A stretch of 64,000 nt of DNA, from the NCBI GenBank assembly GCA_947095585.1, contig OX352763.1, positions 109,781,908 through 109,845,907 on the forward strand, read 5' to 3'. This DNA comes from Nephrocerus scutellatus (taxonomy: Eukaryota > Arthropoda > Insecta > Diptera > Pipunculidae). Both the position numbers and the translations under genes were made by a program. How positions within the stretch are numbered: position 1 is the stretch's first letter; the number at the start of each line of letters is the position of its first letter. The notes under the pieces are model-generated. The model did no database searches and was not told the DNA's origin. It saw only the letters and a list, made by a program, of their open reading frames with translations. This document shows, one piece after another, positions 9,918 to 22,122 of this stretch.

Positions 9918-11240
9918 TCCGGCGTGATAACGCGTGAGACGCGTGTGATAGGTTTAAATTTTTGTATTTTTCGGCTTTTTTTAGGTCTTTTTTAACCACC
10001 TTCCACACGATTTAGAGAGCTTAATTTTGATGAGTATCTAATTCCTAAATAACATTTTTATATTTTGGCTATGACGCGTTTCGCAATTTCACGTGTGGCG
10101 CGTGTGATGAATTGAAATTTTTGTATTTCGACTTATTTAAGTTCCTTTTTAACGATCTTCCACATGATTTAGAGAGATGAAATTTTGTCAGTATCTAAGC
10201 GCGTGAGACGCGCATCGCGTGTGGCGAGTGTGATGGGTTGAAATCGCACCATTTTTTCGTTTTTTTAGGTCTTTTTTAACCACCTTCCACACGATTTAGA
10301 GAGCTAAATTTTGATGAGTATCTAATTCCTAAATAACATTTTTATATTTTGGCTATGACGCGTTTCGCAATTTCACGTGTGGCGCGTGTGATGAATTGAA
10401 ATTTTTGTATTTCGACTTATTTAAGTTCCTTTTTAACGATCTTCCACATGATTTAGAGAGATGAAATTTTGTCAGTATCTAAGCGCGTGAGACGCGCATC
10501 GCGTGTGGCGAGTGTGATGGGTTGAAATCGCACCATTTTTTCGTTTTTTTAGGTCTTTTTTAACCACCTTCCACACGATTTAGAGAGCTAAATTTTGATG
10601 AGTATCTAATTCCTAAATAACATTTTTATATTTTGGCTATGACGCGTTTCGCAATTTCACGTGTGGCGCGTGTGATGAATTGAAATTTTTGTATTTCGAC
10701 TTATTTAAGTTCCTTTTTAACGATCTTCCACATGATTTAGAGAGATGAAATTTTGTCAGTATCTAAGCGCGTGAGACGCGCATCGCGTTTGGCGAGTGTG
10801 ATGGGTTGAAATCGCACCATTTTTTCGTTTTTTTAGGTCTTTTTTAACCACCTTCCACACGATTTAGAGAGCTAAATTTTGATGAGTATCTAATTCCTAA
10901 ATAACATTTTTATATTTTGGCTATGACGCGTTTCGCAATTTCACGTGTGGCGCGTGTGATGAATTGAAATTTTTGTATTTCGACTTATTTAAGTTCCTTT
11001 TTAACGATCTTCCACATGATTTAGAGAGATGAAATTTTGTCAGTATCTAAGCGCGTGAGACGCGCATCGCGTATGGCGAGTGTGATGGGTTGAAATCGCA
11101 CCATTTTTTCGTTTTTTTAGGTCTTTTTTAACCACCTTTCGCACGACCTAGAAGGCAGAAATTTCGTGAGCGACTCAATGTCAGGGGCCAATTTTGATAT
11201 CCCACGTTGCGAGTCAGGTGTGATGCGTGTGATGCAGGAA
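9918..11240 (+). repeat. 284-bp dimeric satellite array
   Basis: Four complete units (starting at 9983, 10267, 10551 and 10835) repeat at exactly 284 bp, and a diverged partial unit starts at 11119. Complete units are nearly identical; the main variable site is one base in GCGT(G/T/A)TGGCGAGTG. Each unit consists of two diverged halves of about 142 bp that share TTTTTAACCACCTTCCACAC (or AACGATCTTCCACATG), GATTTAGAGAG and AGTATCTAA. CpG-rich palindromic pieces such as GCGCGTGAGACGCGC punctuate otherwise AT-rich DNA. No coding frame. Confidence 0.92.
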
Positions 11241-13979
11241 AAAAAGAAATTACTTTGAAATTACCTCAGAAACCTTTGAGATTACTACCAAATAACTGTG
11301 TAGCGTGTTTTGATGATGTATAGATAAAAGTTTGTACCCCAAAAAAGAAGTTTTTTATATTTACTTTTTCTTTTTAAGCTGGATGGTACAAGGAAATGAT
11401 GATGATGGAATACACGTTATTGTAATTGGTAACCTCGAATAGGATTACTCAGCTAATTCTTCTAAAAAGGAAAAGAAAAGAAAAAGTCATTTGAAGCAAT
11501 AGTCCTTTACAAGTACTCCTGTACTGTATCATTAAAAATATGTTCCTCAATGGCTTGTGCTTGTGCATTACTCTCTGCTAACGATATTCGTCCAACATAA
11601 GCCCTATTGGTGAAAATGTTGCAACGAACACTGCGCTGTATAAAAATTGGTAAAAACTACTAATCTGCTAACAATGTGAATGCTTAGAGCATTTTCCAAT
11701 TACATTGTAAGAAGTGTTAACATGTCTGGAATTTCTTTTGTTTCTTTTGTTTTTTTGGTTTTGTTGAGCACGACTTCAATTCTCTGTGCATCATTGTGAC
11801 CAACACGCATGCGAGCGTCTTCCGTTTTTCATAACAATTCGATGGACTGAAGTCGATCGCGCGGTTGTTAGCCAGCAGTTGTTGCTCCCGTTCCCGTTCC
11901 CGCTCAATCCAATTTAAATTCAAATTTTCAATTTATGTAACACATATATGGCGACTTTTGCAGTTTTCAGTTAACAGCAATACAATTTTTTCAGGAAGGA
12001 CCATGATCATTTGAATGGAATTGCATGCGAGATATCGTCATGCACTTGTTGTTAGTTAGTTGTTACCCGATCGGATCGATCAGTGTATGTGTAGTGTATG
12101 CATACATACGATCGTGTATATGCATAGCAATAGGACGGATGACTTTCACATTGGCATGAGATGGTATGATCATGCCAAAGATGAATTCCGATAAAAAGTC
12201 TCTGATGGAAACAGCGGCACAGCTACGACAATTCATGTCCGCGTGTAAAATGTAAATCATTGGGTTAGTGTAGCACGGCGAGTTTCAACATTCAGACCAT
12301 AAAATGTGCACAAATATTATTAAAAAAAAATAATTATAATGCTATATAGTCTGCAAAGATGGAAAGCAGCCTTGTGGGCTATATACCAGTTTCTTGCGAG
12401 ATCACATCGTACATAATTGACATGTTACTTGTCGTCGATGGCAGGATGTCGTCGTCTTGTTATCCTGTATGGTACAAGATACAAGTCAGTAATCACTATT
12501 CCGTGCTCTGATGTATAAGGAAACAATTATCCTGATCAACAATTGTAGTAATACCTTTCCACACATGGCTGGTTGTGTGCAATTATTATAAAAGTTGTTA
12601 ATTCGAAATTAACCAACAATAATGTTTTGTGCATAAATCAATGTTTATTGCCCATTAGTTTGGGCCTGTGCCTGAAAAGGGAATTCTATTGGATAATTTA
12701 TTGTGCTTTTTGTGGTATGCGGATGGCATAATAATGGATGGAATGAATGGAAGCTCGTTAAATTTTATTTTATATTTATTTATTTTTATTTTTGTCTTCT
12801 TGAGTTTTGCTTTAGTTTTGCAAATTCGTGCCTATAGTTATTGTAGCTGACGGCGTTATTCTTTAGCTTTTTGCCGTGTAATTGCATTTAATTAGAGGCC
12901 TTTAACTGGAAAAGTGCACCAACATTTAGCATTCCATTTTCGAAGTCGTACATTGAATGAAGAAGCTTCATGCCTCATCTGTAAGGAAAAACCAATGACC
13001 ACCGCTTAGTCTATAGGTCATAAATGTGTCAATACACAGCGGATGTACCGCGAAAAGAGCGACCAAATGTTGTTTACTAGGTGAGAAGATGAAGAAGGTT
13101 CTTTGATCAGACTGGGTGGATGAATGTAATGTCGTTTGTTTTTTTATTGACATTAACATCAGTGGAACTGTTAAAAATACATACAGTAGCGCTACTAGGG
13201 TGGCAAGTGGGTCTATCATGGTCTTCAAGACAAAGACATTTTCCGGAAAAGTTAAATTGTTATTTTAATCGATTTCTGGGAAATATATCTTAAATCATAT
13301 ATATTAATAATCATTGTAACATAATTATTTATTTGGTTTCTTGATTTGTTTGATAAAATATATTATAAATATAATTTACAGTAAATCAATCAAATATCTT
13401 CGTGTACAAAACGTTTTTTCTTTCTGAACACTTTCTGAACAGCCGAGTTCGGTAGTCCCAAATATGCGCCAGAGCACAAGCGGTAAGGTAAGAAAAATTA
13501 GCAGAGGCAAGTGGACAGAGAGCTACCACAAGTGACACCACAGTACGGATTTTGGCCGCAAATGTGAAAAACTCACCTGAACGTGAGACGTCAGTTCGTA
13601 TACGTACGAGGTGTAGAGCATACAATTTTAATGTGGTGTGATGTTTTTTCTTTCTCTGGTTTTGTGTAATTTTAATGACAGATTCTAGTACAAGATTCTA
13701 GGACAAAATCTGAGTCTGCTCGCTTTGTCTCAAGTAGACTACAATTTGCGTACTGAAAACTAGGCGGTGAGATGTGAAAAAGTCTCACCAAAGCAACACT
13801 GCTGAGGAGAATTGATCGAGTGCATTCGAATGAATTTGAATTATTAACGACTTAACTTGCAAAAATTCGAGAAAAATGGGATATTGATATAAATATCCAT
13901 GTGAGAAGACGCCAAAAATTGCCCGGAGAATTGGCTTCTGACTCCACGCGCCTAACGTGAGATGCGCCACAAGCGTCAC
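11241..13979. other. Non-coding, unassigned
   Basis: Open frames are short and have no recognisable domain. Nothing convincing was seen on either strand. Confidence 0.35.
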
Positions 13980-14040
13980 AATTGTGTTAAAACATGTCCC
14001 ATTAAATTATGACCTATAGAAGCCGAGATATAGGAGTTAA
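13980..14040 (+). repeat. Dispersed repeat fragment (family D)
   Basis: The segment GTTTTAAAACATGTCCCATT followed by ATAGAAGCCGAGATATA is shared with 14.46-14.62 and 34.13-34.24 kb. Confidence 0.55.
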
Positions 14041-14454
14041 ACAATGAGGAAAATTATTATCAATGAAAATCAGCAGACTTGTTTTGCCGTCTTCCCTTAA
14101 AAATAAAAAATAAAATCTGTAACTTTAACTTGGGATTAGTACTGAAAATCGTTTCTACCAAAAACTTTCCACTACTATAGATACACGAGCTAAAGTATTC
14201 TGCTATGCAAGTGATTACACACACCCGTGTATGTATATTTAGTTGTAATTCTTCTTAAAAGCCTAATAGTATACAACGTTAAATGAAGGTCTTTCATTCA
14301 TAAGCGATAGGTTTTTCAGTCATAAGCGATTTCTGAAATAGACTTAAAAACCACATTTAACCTTGCAAACCTTTAGACTTAAAAAAAATAATAGCGATGC
14401 GTAGATTGAGTATTTTTTTCAGTTTCCTCAGGGGAAGTAGCCCCTATTAATAAA

Positions 14455-14620
14455 AAAAAATTACGCCATCGCAAGCCGAGCGCTAACCAATTGTTTTAAA
14501 ACAAGTCCCATCAAATTTCGACTAGTAGAAGCCGATATATACGACACAGCAAGCAAACGGTACAAACGTACGTATAAACGTACAAACGTACATACGCTCG
14601 CTGAAAAAATGACCATGTTC
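14455..14620 (+). repeat. Dispersed repeat (family D)
   Basis: It contains AAGCCGAGCGCTAACCAATT, ACAAGTCCCATCAAATTTCG and AGAAGCCGATATATACGA, then short tandem ACAAACGTAC units. The 34.13-kb copy matches closely, including the ACAAACGTAC tail. It is a repeat of unknown class. Confidence 0.65.
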
Positions 14621-15370
14621 TCTGAATATCAGCTTCGTCCTTCGGGCTCGCAATTAAACATATTATAAAGTAAAAAGTACGCCAGATAACTAAGTTGTCA
14701 ATATTGAGTTTTACCGTATGACATTTTTAGATCTCTGCTCAGACGACAATTTTGTGGTTTAATGTGTTCCCTTACTTTTTTGTGTGTTCGCACTCTGTGG
14801 AGATTTGTATGTCAATATACTCTTTTACTCGAAAGGTGACACTTAGATAGTAAGATCTATCGCACGAATAAAAAGTAAAACCGCACTTACTAACGGACGG
14901 AAGAGCGAAACACTTTTTAACTACAAGGTTGTATTAAGTAATTTGTTTAATTATTTCTTGTTTCTCTTAAGTGTACATACCGAATAAACGTAATTATGCT
15001 GATCAGACACCTGTAACATAACAAAGTAATTAAAGAGAATGCAATTAACTCCGATTGAAATGGGCTACCTTTCTAAAAAAATTCGAAATTTCAGATGACC
15101 CTGTTCAAGAGATCAACAGCAATTATGTGAAATTGTAGTCAAAGTTCTGCTTTCCCCAAATTGAAATGATTGGTGTAGCAATAGGGGGTAATAACTATTG
15201 CCTTTGGCGATCTGACTAATTTGATGAAAGTTTTAAATCCAGAAGCTGTTAAAAAAATGGAAATAAATCATAAATGTCTACTTTAATCTGAAAGTGTGTC
15301 ATTTTGTAAAAACATAAAAATTCATAAACTTATTAATTTATTAATTAATTTAATTTGTATTAAACCGGAG
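14621..15370. other. Non-coding, unassigned
   Basis: AT-rich sequence with nothing recognisable. Confidence 0.3.
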
Positions 15371-15757
15371 ATAGAGAACTGTCAAAGCATTTGCCGGAGA
15401 GAAAAAAAAATTCGGTCGCTTCCAACACATGCTTTGCCTATGGGAAGTAACCAGCTACCAGCCCATAGAATCCGTTGCATGCGTTGCGGTATTGAATTTT
15501 TTTGATATTGCCATATGTAACGCAAAGAGGTGACACAATGAACATACAGGCAAATAAAAACAAATGCCAACATAAACTTCAAACTGCTGTAAGAGAGAAA
15601 TGTCAAAGAATTTTGTCAGAGAGAAAAGTTTAAGATTGGTCAACTTTTTGCGTCGCTTCCGTCACATGCTTTGCCTATGTTGTAAGAACAATTGATCGAT
15701 CTGTCGGTTGTATACGTCACCCCAACGGACGCAACGGATTTTATGGGCTGAGCCCTT
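15371..15757 (+). mobile_element. MITE family A, composite copy
   Basis: A nearly whole unit (about 15452-15757) starts with CAGCCCATAGAATCCGTTGC and ends with the complement of the same sequence (GCAACGGATTTTATGGGCTG). Its interior matches the copies at 56.5 and 63.3 kb (AAATGCCAACATAAACTTCA; TTTTTGCGTCGCTTCCGTCA). A partial second unit precedes it (15371-15451), so two copies are nested or overlapping. Confidence 0.75.
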
Positions 15758-15919
15758 TCTAAACTATTTTCGTTTAACGAATCGGATTAAATCGGTTTAA
15801 AAAGCACCTTATCGCGAAACTTTTGATTTCAGCAGAAAACTGATTCATGATTCACTTTGGCTCATAACCTATTGTGCTCAATCAAAAAGAAAGTAAACTT
15901 AAGCTTCTGGTTGACTTTG

Positions 15920-16044
15920 ACGTTTGTCAGACTTTCGCGAGAGGTGGGACACCGTGAAAAATAATTTTGGTGTTTCTGGGATTCGAAAGGTGACGAAACT
16001 CCTGCTCAGAAACCATGCTCTTATCCACTGAGCCACGGTGCCCA
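15920..16044 (-). mobile_element. tRNA-derived SINE, 5' part
   Basis: Reading leftward from 16044, the minus strand has the SINE head GTGGCTCAGTGG (box A-like) and a damaged box B region, then the body phrase GTGTCCCACCTCTCGCGAAA. The 3' half is missing. Confidence 0.75.
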
Positions 16045-16221
16045 CATAACTTAATATATCTTGTCTTTAAATAAATTTTCAAAAAATGTCATTATGTTCA
16101 AATATATTCTATCCTCACAATAATAAATCGTATTTATTTATCACAAATACAAATGGGAATGTTGCGGATTAAGTGACAATATTTAGCAAGTTTCCTTTTT
16201 GGATCCTTGCCTGTCAATACA

Positions 16222-16275
16222 ATGTACAACATATGTCATATTGCAAAATATTGAAATATGACATATGTTGTACAT
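16222..16275. repeat. Perfect 21-bp inverted repeat (hairpin)
   Basis: The left arm is 16222-16242 (it contains GTACAACATATGTCATA) and the right arm, 16255-16275, is its exact reverse complement. Three more pairs form inside, leaving a 4-nt loop. It belongs to no element I could identify. Confidence 0.9.
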
Positions 16276-17649
16276 ATTTGTCGAACATGATTTCCAGCAA
16301 AGGTGCGGAATCATCTTCGTATTTCGAACAAGCATTAATCTTCATAACTGATTAAAAAGGAATTCAATTACAAACAAAAATTTTATTATTGCATGAGAAT
16401 TTCAAAGTCAATGTTTTCTTCGTTTTCAGTAATAATAATTATCCCATCTGGTTGTGCATTGCGCCGAATGCGTTCCACCAGATGTCAGTTCATTCAGTAC
16501 AGTAACCCGTTCATCTTACAACTAACGTAACGTCCTCATCGAAATGATGGTGTGGTGTGTAAATGGTGCTCGCCACTCGCGTAACTTGTGCATCTAACGG
16601 TCATTTATCACAACATTAATGACGCCAAACATGGTACCCGACCGGAACAAGTTGTTATCGGAACAAACAACTAACGCACGCGCGGACGCACGTACTACCG
16701 CCTGCTGAAGATTGCGTTAGATTGCCGACTCATGGATTCGCCTCAATGACGCGTAGCTAATATTGTAAGACCTAAGACCGAACGGCGCCGTGCGTGATTT
16801 TCGTTTTTTGTTTGTTTATGAATTTATTACCAATAGTTTGCAGACGTACATACAACAGTGGTCATTTCAGTGAAAACTGAGCAATATCGTATAAACGGAG
16901 AAGAGAAAAAAAAGTTCATTGAGCTCCTTGCTTGCCACGATCGCTTACAGTTTCATTAAGGAATTTCTTCTTTTTTTTCAATAGTAATTTATTTTCTGTG
17001 TGATAAGACAACTTAAAGTAATTAAAAGGAAATCAATTGCATCGAGTTATGTAAATTGAAGAAAGTAGAGCTATGCGCATTGTAATGTTTTTTTATGCAG
17101 CAGGCTGCAAATTGAAATAGTTGGAATTTAGGAATTTAAATAGACGTTGCTGCACTTGCATCAATTAATTGCTTGCTTAGCTATTAATCTTTACGAATCA
17201 TTACATTCTTCGTCACAAAACATACGCAAAATTCCTACAGAAACCATAAAATAATCAAAACGTATTTAATAATTTTTCAAATATTTCTGTTACGTATTGA
17301 GCCGAAAGAGTACATTTTAGTACGGTTTTATATTAAACCGAAACATAAACGCTTAGGGTTGAGTGGGTCATAATTTCAATACAAATTTTATTTAGGCTAA
17401 AAGCTACATGTTAAACTTCACCGTTTTAGTCGGTCATAATTTAAGTTCAACATTGAACATTACTGACAGCAAACCTAAGGACCGTATCGACAGACTAAAT
17501 ATAATTATGAACCGCACATTATTGACAAAAATTTGTTATGATTTTTTGTTCGAAATCGATAAACGATAAGTCTCACAACTACGTCTAAAGTCAGACTTTT
17601 ATTATTTTTAAACACAACTAAACTCACAAAATGAAGTGCTTATTTAAGT
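16276..17649. other. Non-coding, unassigned
   Basis: No supported gene. The GC-richer stretch at 16.43-16.80 kb has no coding signal that I could see. Confidence 0.3.
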
Positions 17650-17663
17650 AGTAGTCATGATTA

Positions 17664-17943
17664 ATAATAATATTCGGCACGACAGACCGTTGCGGTCCAA
17701 GGCCTAGCTTCTCGCGACCATTTGTATTGTGCATGTATTTATTTGCACACAAATGGAAGGGACCTACAATTTAATGCCGTATCCGAACGGCGAATTGAGA
17801 TGCTTTCCGTGACAAGTTATTACTCTCGGACGTTTGTCAAACATTCGCTGAAGTGGGACACCGTGACTTTTGGTGTTACTGGGATTCGAAACACGAACCT
17901 CCTGCCCAGCAGCCATGCATGCATGCAAGCTGAGCCACGGCGC
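17664..17943 (-). mobile_element. Full-length tRNA-derived SINE
   Basis: A 280-bp copy whose head is at 17943. The minus strand begins GCGCCGTGGCTCAGC, has a B-box-like TTCGAATCCCAG, then a tRNA-unrelated body with GTCCCACTTCAGCG and TTCGCCGTTCGGATACGGCA, and a 3' end GGACCGCAACGGTCTGTCGT running into (ATT)n. It is flanked by a 14-bp direct repeat AGTAGTCAT(G/A)ATTA (17650-17663 and 17944-17957), as expected for LINE-mobilised insertion. This is the best reference copy of the family in the window. Confidence 0.9.
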
Positions 17944-18189
17944 AGTAGTCATAATTATAACCACCAATATTGGTGGCTAAAGTCACTGTTACAAATGACG
18001 TTTAACACCGAATTTTATTTTATAAATTCAATCATACAATTCTTTTTGTTTTATTGTGATGAATTGATATTCCTTCTGAATTGATGTTCCTTAAGCCTAA
18101 ATGTTGTTTAATTAGAAAATTAAATATTTTATTTGAAATTTTATTTTTTCGATTGAAAACATCATAAGGTATACTCGAATACTTTGACT

Positions 18190-18420
18190 TAAACCGCAAT
18201 ACTCGTGGCACTCTAAATGCTCATCAATTTACCCTCAATACCAATTTTGGACGTACAGTTTTTGGAATGCTCTCCCAAGCTCTGTTTTTCCACATCACTA
18301 TGATCGACAGCCATTCAAAACACAAGCTCACAGACATCTCCTCATTTCCTTAAGGGCCACGCTGTGCCAACCATACGAGTATAGCCGAACATGTAAGTGT
18401 ACGAACCTCCTTAGGCATGC
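18190..18420 (+). mobile_element. Jockey-like non-LTR 3' end fragment
   Basis: It matches the terminal region seen at 29.75-30.13 kb and 59.55-59.93 kb: GGACGTACAGTTTTTGGAAT, CACATCACTATGATCGACAG and AAACACAAGCTCACAGACAT. The consensus reading is a GMWNALPNS-like segment and then the 3' untranslated region. Confidence 0.75.
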
Positions 18421-19614
18421 GCAAATTAAAAAAAAAGTAGAACTAACTATACATAAAGTGTCAAGAGCTTTTGCTGGACTCTCAAGGCAGAGGCAGAAGC
18501 AGACAAGAATTTTATTATTTAAATAAAATTTCACGCTGCATAGAGTATAGATGGGTGCCTCCGATAAAGTCACCAAGAGTTGAAATGGCGGAGATGTATC
18601 GTAATCTGAAAGCGCACGTCCAAATGACCTATAATTTTTCCAAACTAAAGAGTCCGTTTAAAAGGCCGGATCGCCGCCAGTGCGTTCCGTATAATGCATA
18701 CATCTTCACGCTGCTTTCAACTGTCGGCTCGTTTTATTTACAGAAATGCTTTGTACACTATACTCTTTACTTATACTCTCCCAACATTAATTTTTGTTGC
18801 AACTGGATATAGAATTCTAGATTACTTTTTAAATGTGATAATCTTTAAAAGCTTATCTTTGTCGTCTTCATTTAAACGGTTAATTTTTGAATTTTAATTT
18901 GACAGAAACCAAGTTTTTTATGTTGGTAGCTTGTTTTCGAAAAAGAACTACTTTTAGTTACGTTACGTTAATTCAAACCAAATCGTGACTAAATCTGTCT
19001 GTGTTTTATGTAATTTTTTTAGAAGTCTTTGTTGGAGCAGTCAGTTTCTCTCAGCAGATCGAATAGAAAAGCGAGAATCTTTTGTTCAGATTGTTTTCTT
19101 GCATGTGTGTGCAATATGTATTTCTGAAGAAAACTCACAGTGTTTTTAGTGAACATAAATCGAATGATTAATTGGGCCACATGCCAAACAAAATGACATC
19201 TGTTATTGGGTTTAGTTAAAGGAGCAACTTGGCAGTCAAAAAATCAAACTATGCCATATTTTTTCTCAATTCAAGTTTGACATTAGTCACCTTTAAAAAT
19301 TTGGTTTTCGAATATTGATAAGGATAAGAAACCAATGCCTACGTCTATCGATTTGAAAATTAAAATCGTTTATATCTTCTCAGAAACGTTTACAATATCA
19401 TATTTTTTTGAATATTTTTTAAAAAATTATTGTTGCTATTCCATCTTTTTCATCATCGGCAGTCTGTGACAAAAGATTTTGACAAATATCGGTAAAGAGA
19501 AAACTTTTTTACTCCATCGGCAACAATAACACAATGTATTGAACATTAAAATAATAAAGAACAAACTGTTTATCAAATAAATATATTATTATTATTATTA
19601 TTTTTTATATAGAT
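18421..19614. other. Non-coding, unassigned
   Basis: Nothing supported. A 113-codon plus-strand open frame at 18471-18812 has no domain and atypical composition. Confidence 0.3.
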
Positions 19615-19936
19615 AAGGGCTGGGTCGTCTTATGTCGAGGAAATCGGAGAGATAATTTAACTGTCAAAATGCAGATCTGGGTTTTTTCATTCTCCGAGAA
19701 AAATTTATTTTTCTGAGTCGTTTTTTTTTACACTCTGAAAAAATATACAAAAGATTTTTTTACAGTTTCTTTAAACATGCGGACATGTCGACTACTATGG
19801 ATCATTCCGGTGAAAAATAAAACTTTTCTCTGGTGCCTTTGAATCCGATCAGAGAAAAAAATTATCGGATATCCCGGAACTAAGATATCTTCATTCTCTC
19901 CGATCTCTCCGACAGAAACAGAAACACACCCAGGGA
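19615..19936 (+). mobile_element. MITE family B
   Basis: It shares with 40.21-40.60 kb the phrases GGAGAGATAATTTAACTGTC, CTCCGAGAAAAATTT, GACATGTCGACTACTATGGA and AAAATTATCGGATATC, in the same order. The ends are imperfect inverted repeats (GGGCTGGGTCGT / ACACACCCAGGG). No transposase frame. Confidence 0.7.
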
Positions 19937-19998
19937 TAGGGGTAACCATAGTAGACATAACGGATATTTAAGTCAATCGCGCTTGTGTTTTGGAGGCA

Positions 19999-20280
19999 AT
20001 GACTCCAGTTAATTCTAACAGTACGAGTTCTCAACATAATATATGGAAGTCTCAGAAATTGACTCAATCGTTGTTATCGAGCGTCGAAAATCGAATCACT
20101 TGTTTATATTGCAAAGAAAAGTATCCTATTTACAAATGTGACAGATCATTTTATTGTCGTGAAAAAATAAAAGTCAATGGGTCTACGATAAAAAACTATG
20201 CCAATAACACAAAGCGAACTGTAGGTCCAAATTCACGTGTTCCCTTGGCATTTTCTCATGCATATTCCACATCCAAATGA
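19999..20280 (+). pseudogene. BEL/Pao-type gag remnant
   Basis: A 93-codon frame contains CLYCKEKYPIYKCDRSFYCR followed by EKIKVNGSTIKNYANNT, which resembles the zinc-knuckle region of BEL/Pao LTR-retrotransposon gag proteins. The knuckle is incomplete and no protease, reverse transcriptase or LTR was found nearby. A host gene is less likely. Confidence 0.5.
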
Positions 20281-21351
20281 ATATACATAAACCATTTTTG
20301 TTGACGTATTTATCGGAAAACATCAAATTCGTCGGATTTCGACTTCAAGTACTGAAATATCTCAAGTTATAACATCCGATACTCGAACATTGTTACGATT
20401 TGGTTATGCAGTTTTTATTTGGCTATATATTTTATTTTTGCCGCAGCGTGTGGAACCTTTCTGCTCGACTTCGTAGATAAATTCATACTGCTATTTTTTT
20501 AAATTATAAAATTATGAAAACGTTTTAAAATACAAAGTATTTTGCACAACGTGCCTGGTGTATTTTATCTTAAATACGGTATTCTCAAACCATTCGTGAA
20601 ATTTTAATTGAAACTAACTTCATGGTCTGGTGAATTTATTTTTGATGTTTTATTTATTATAACTTTGTTAGAAAATTTTGAATATAAGTTTGTTTTTTGA
20701 CTCGTAGTGATACTAACCATTTTAAGTTGAAAAAACTTTGAGGATATTAAATTGAACAAATGTTTATTTTTTTACTACCTACCCCCTCCACCAACCAACT
20801 GACCACAAAGACCTTTCAAGATTCACCTCCAAAGGGGGTATTTCAACATACTCGTATATCAGCACTATTCATCAAATTCACGGTCTTCAAAACGATCTCA
20901 TACAAACAATATCTAGCCACCCACCCCTACCACGTCAACCCACTCAACACCATTACCACACTAACCCCCTACAAACAAATACCCCAACCGACCCCACCAC
21001 ATCCCAAAGTTTCAGCTATATCGGATGAACAGTATTCTAGTTAAGCGTGAACAGACATACAGACACACAAAAATACAGACATACCGACAAAGTTTCATTT
21101 ATATATTAAGATGTAGTCGGCGATTTGTTTTTTTATTTTTTCTATATTTTCGAGACTTGTTGCCATCCTCCCTTTTGCCAAATTTCTTGCCTCCTTAGCT
21201 TTTACCATCCCTTCAAAAACAATAATTTTGTTTTATAATACGCTTTTTTGACGTCTAATTTTTCTTAAATCGTCTTATTTATTGTGTCAGCAGTGTTTAA
21301 TGTTTGAGTGAGCCGATTAGCTGTCACACTTCGTTTAATTTCTGAAAAGTT
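20281..21351. other. Repeat-derived spacer with an AC-rich block
   Basis: A C/A-rich block at 20775-21010 is followed by TTTCAGCTATATCGGATGAA and ACAGACATACAGACACAC, a phrase common at the ends of dispersed insect repeats. No gene seen. Confidence 0.35.
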
Positions 21352-21492
21352 AGCTGCATTTTATCTGCCGAGCGAGTTCGGAATTCGAATGTCAAAACCA
21401 GTCAAAAACAGTCAAACAGCAGGGTTTCACAATTCCAAAGAAGGAATTCTACAGTGCAATTGTTGTTGTTCCTCGGCAATTAAAATACGGCT
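21352..21492 (+). mobile_element. MITE family C, 141 bp
   Basis: The terminal inverted repeats are AGCTGCATTTTATCTGCC and the complement of GGCAATTAAAATACGGCT. It is flanked by a GTT duplication (21349-21351 and 21493-21495). The interior phrases GAATTCGAATGTCAAAACCA and CAGTGCAATTGTTGTTGT match the copy at 44.45 kb. Confidence 0.85.
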
Positions 21493-22122
21493 GTTATACT
21501 AATACTACCTATGAATCATGACATCGTCTAACAACCCTGGATAACCGCGCCACCAACACAAAAGTGTGAAAAAACTTTCAACTTTTTGACATAAAACGTC
21601 AAACTCCTACAGTGACTTACGAAAACAAAAAAAAGCAGAACCTATTCTTCATCTGTCACTTGCACTTTGTCGTTCTTATGTCTTATCGTAGAAGCAAAGT
21701 ACATACTACATATATTGCTCGTGGAGTAGTCGACGAACAGTTGAAGGTTCAGACTCCCGCACCAGCCTAAGAAGCAGACAAAAAGAAGTGGAAAAAAATC
21801 CTATTTCAGAGAAAAAAGTAATTAGTTTTAATTGTGAACTTTTTGCTAAATATGTAAACAATTTCAAAAATTTTTGTTCAAGCTGAAAAAAAATTTCGAA
21901 ATCGAAGAATTTTTTTTTCTTTTTCGGTTTTTGTAACCAAAAAAGAAAAACCACCACACACAGCCACAAAGGTGAGTGCAAGAAGTTTTGTGCATTTGTG
22001 TCTGTGAGACGTCCGTACTCCGTAGTCAGTCGAATTTTTGACATTTCTATAAAAGAAAATATATAAAAAATTTCCTTACCCGAATAGGAAGTGGAATCAA
22101 AAGAAAACGATAAGAAGCCACA
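21493..22122 (+). promoter_or_regulatory. Naa30 upstream / 5' untranslated region
   Basis: It leads into Naa30. A strong donor-like GTGAGTGCAAG at about 21971 could end a non-coding first exon. Promoter motifs could not be fixed. Confidence 0.35.

Noticed and set aside
9918..11240. Possible CRISPR-like repeat array
   Set aside because: Repeat unit is 284 bp without spacers and the genome is eukaryotic; it is a satellite.
12968..13625. Minus-strand frames of about 80 codons
   Set aside because: Short, no conserved motif, unremarkable in AT-rich DNA.
18471..18812. 113-codon plus-strand frame
   Set aside because: No similarity recognised, no splice or promoter context, repeat-rich surroundings.
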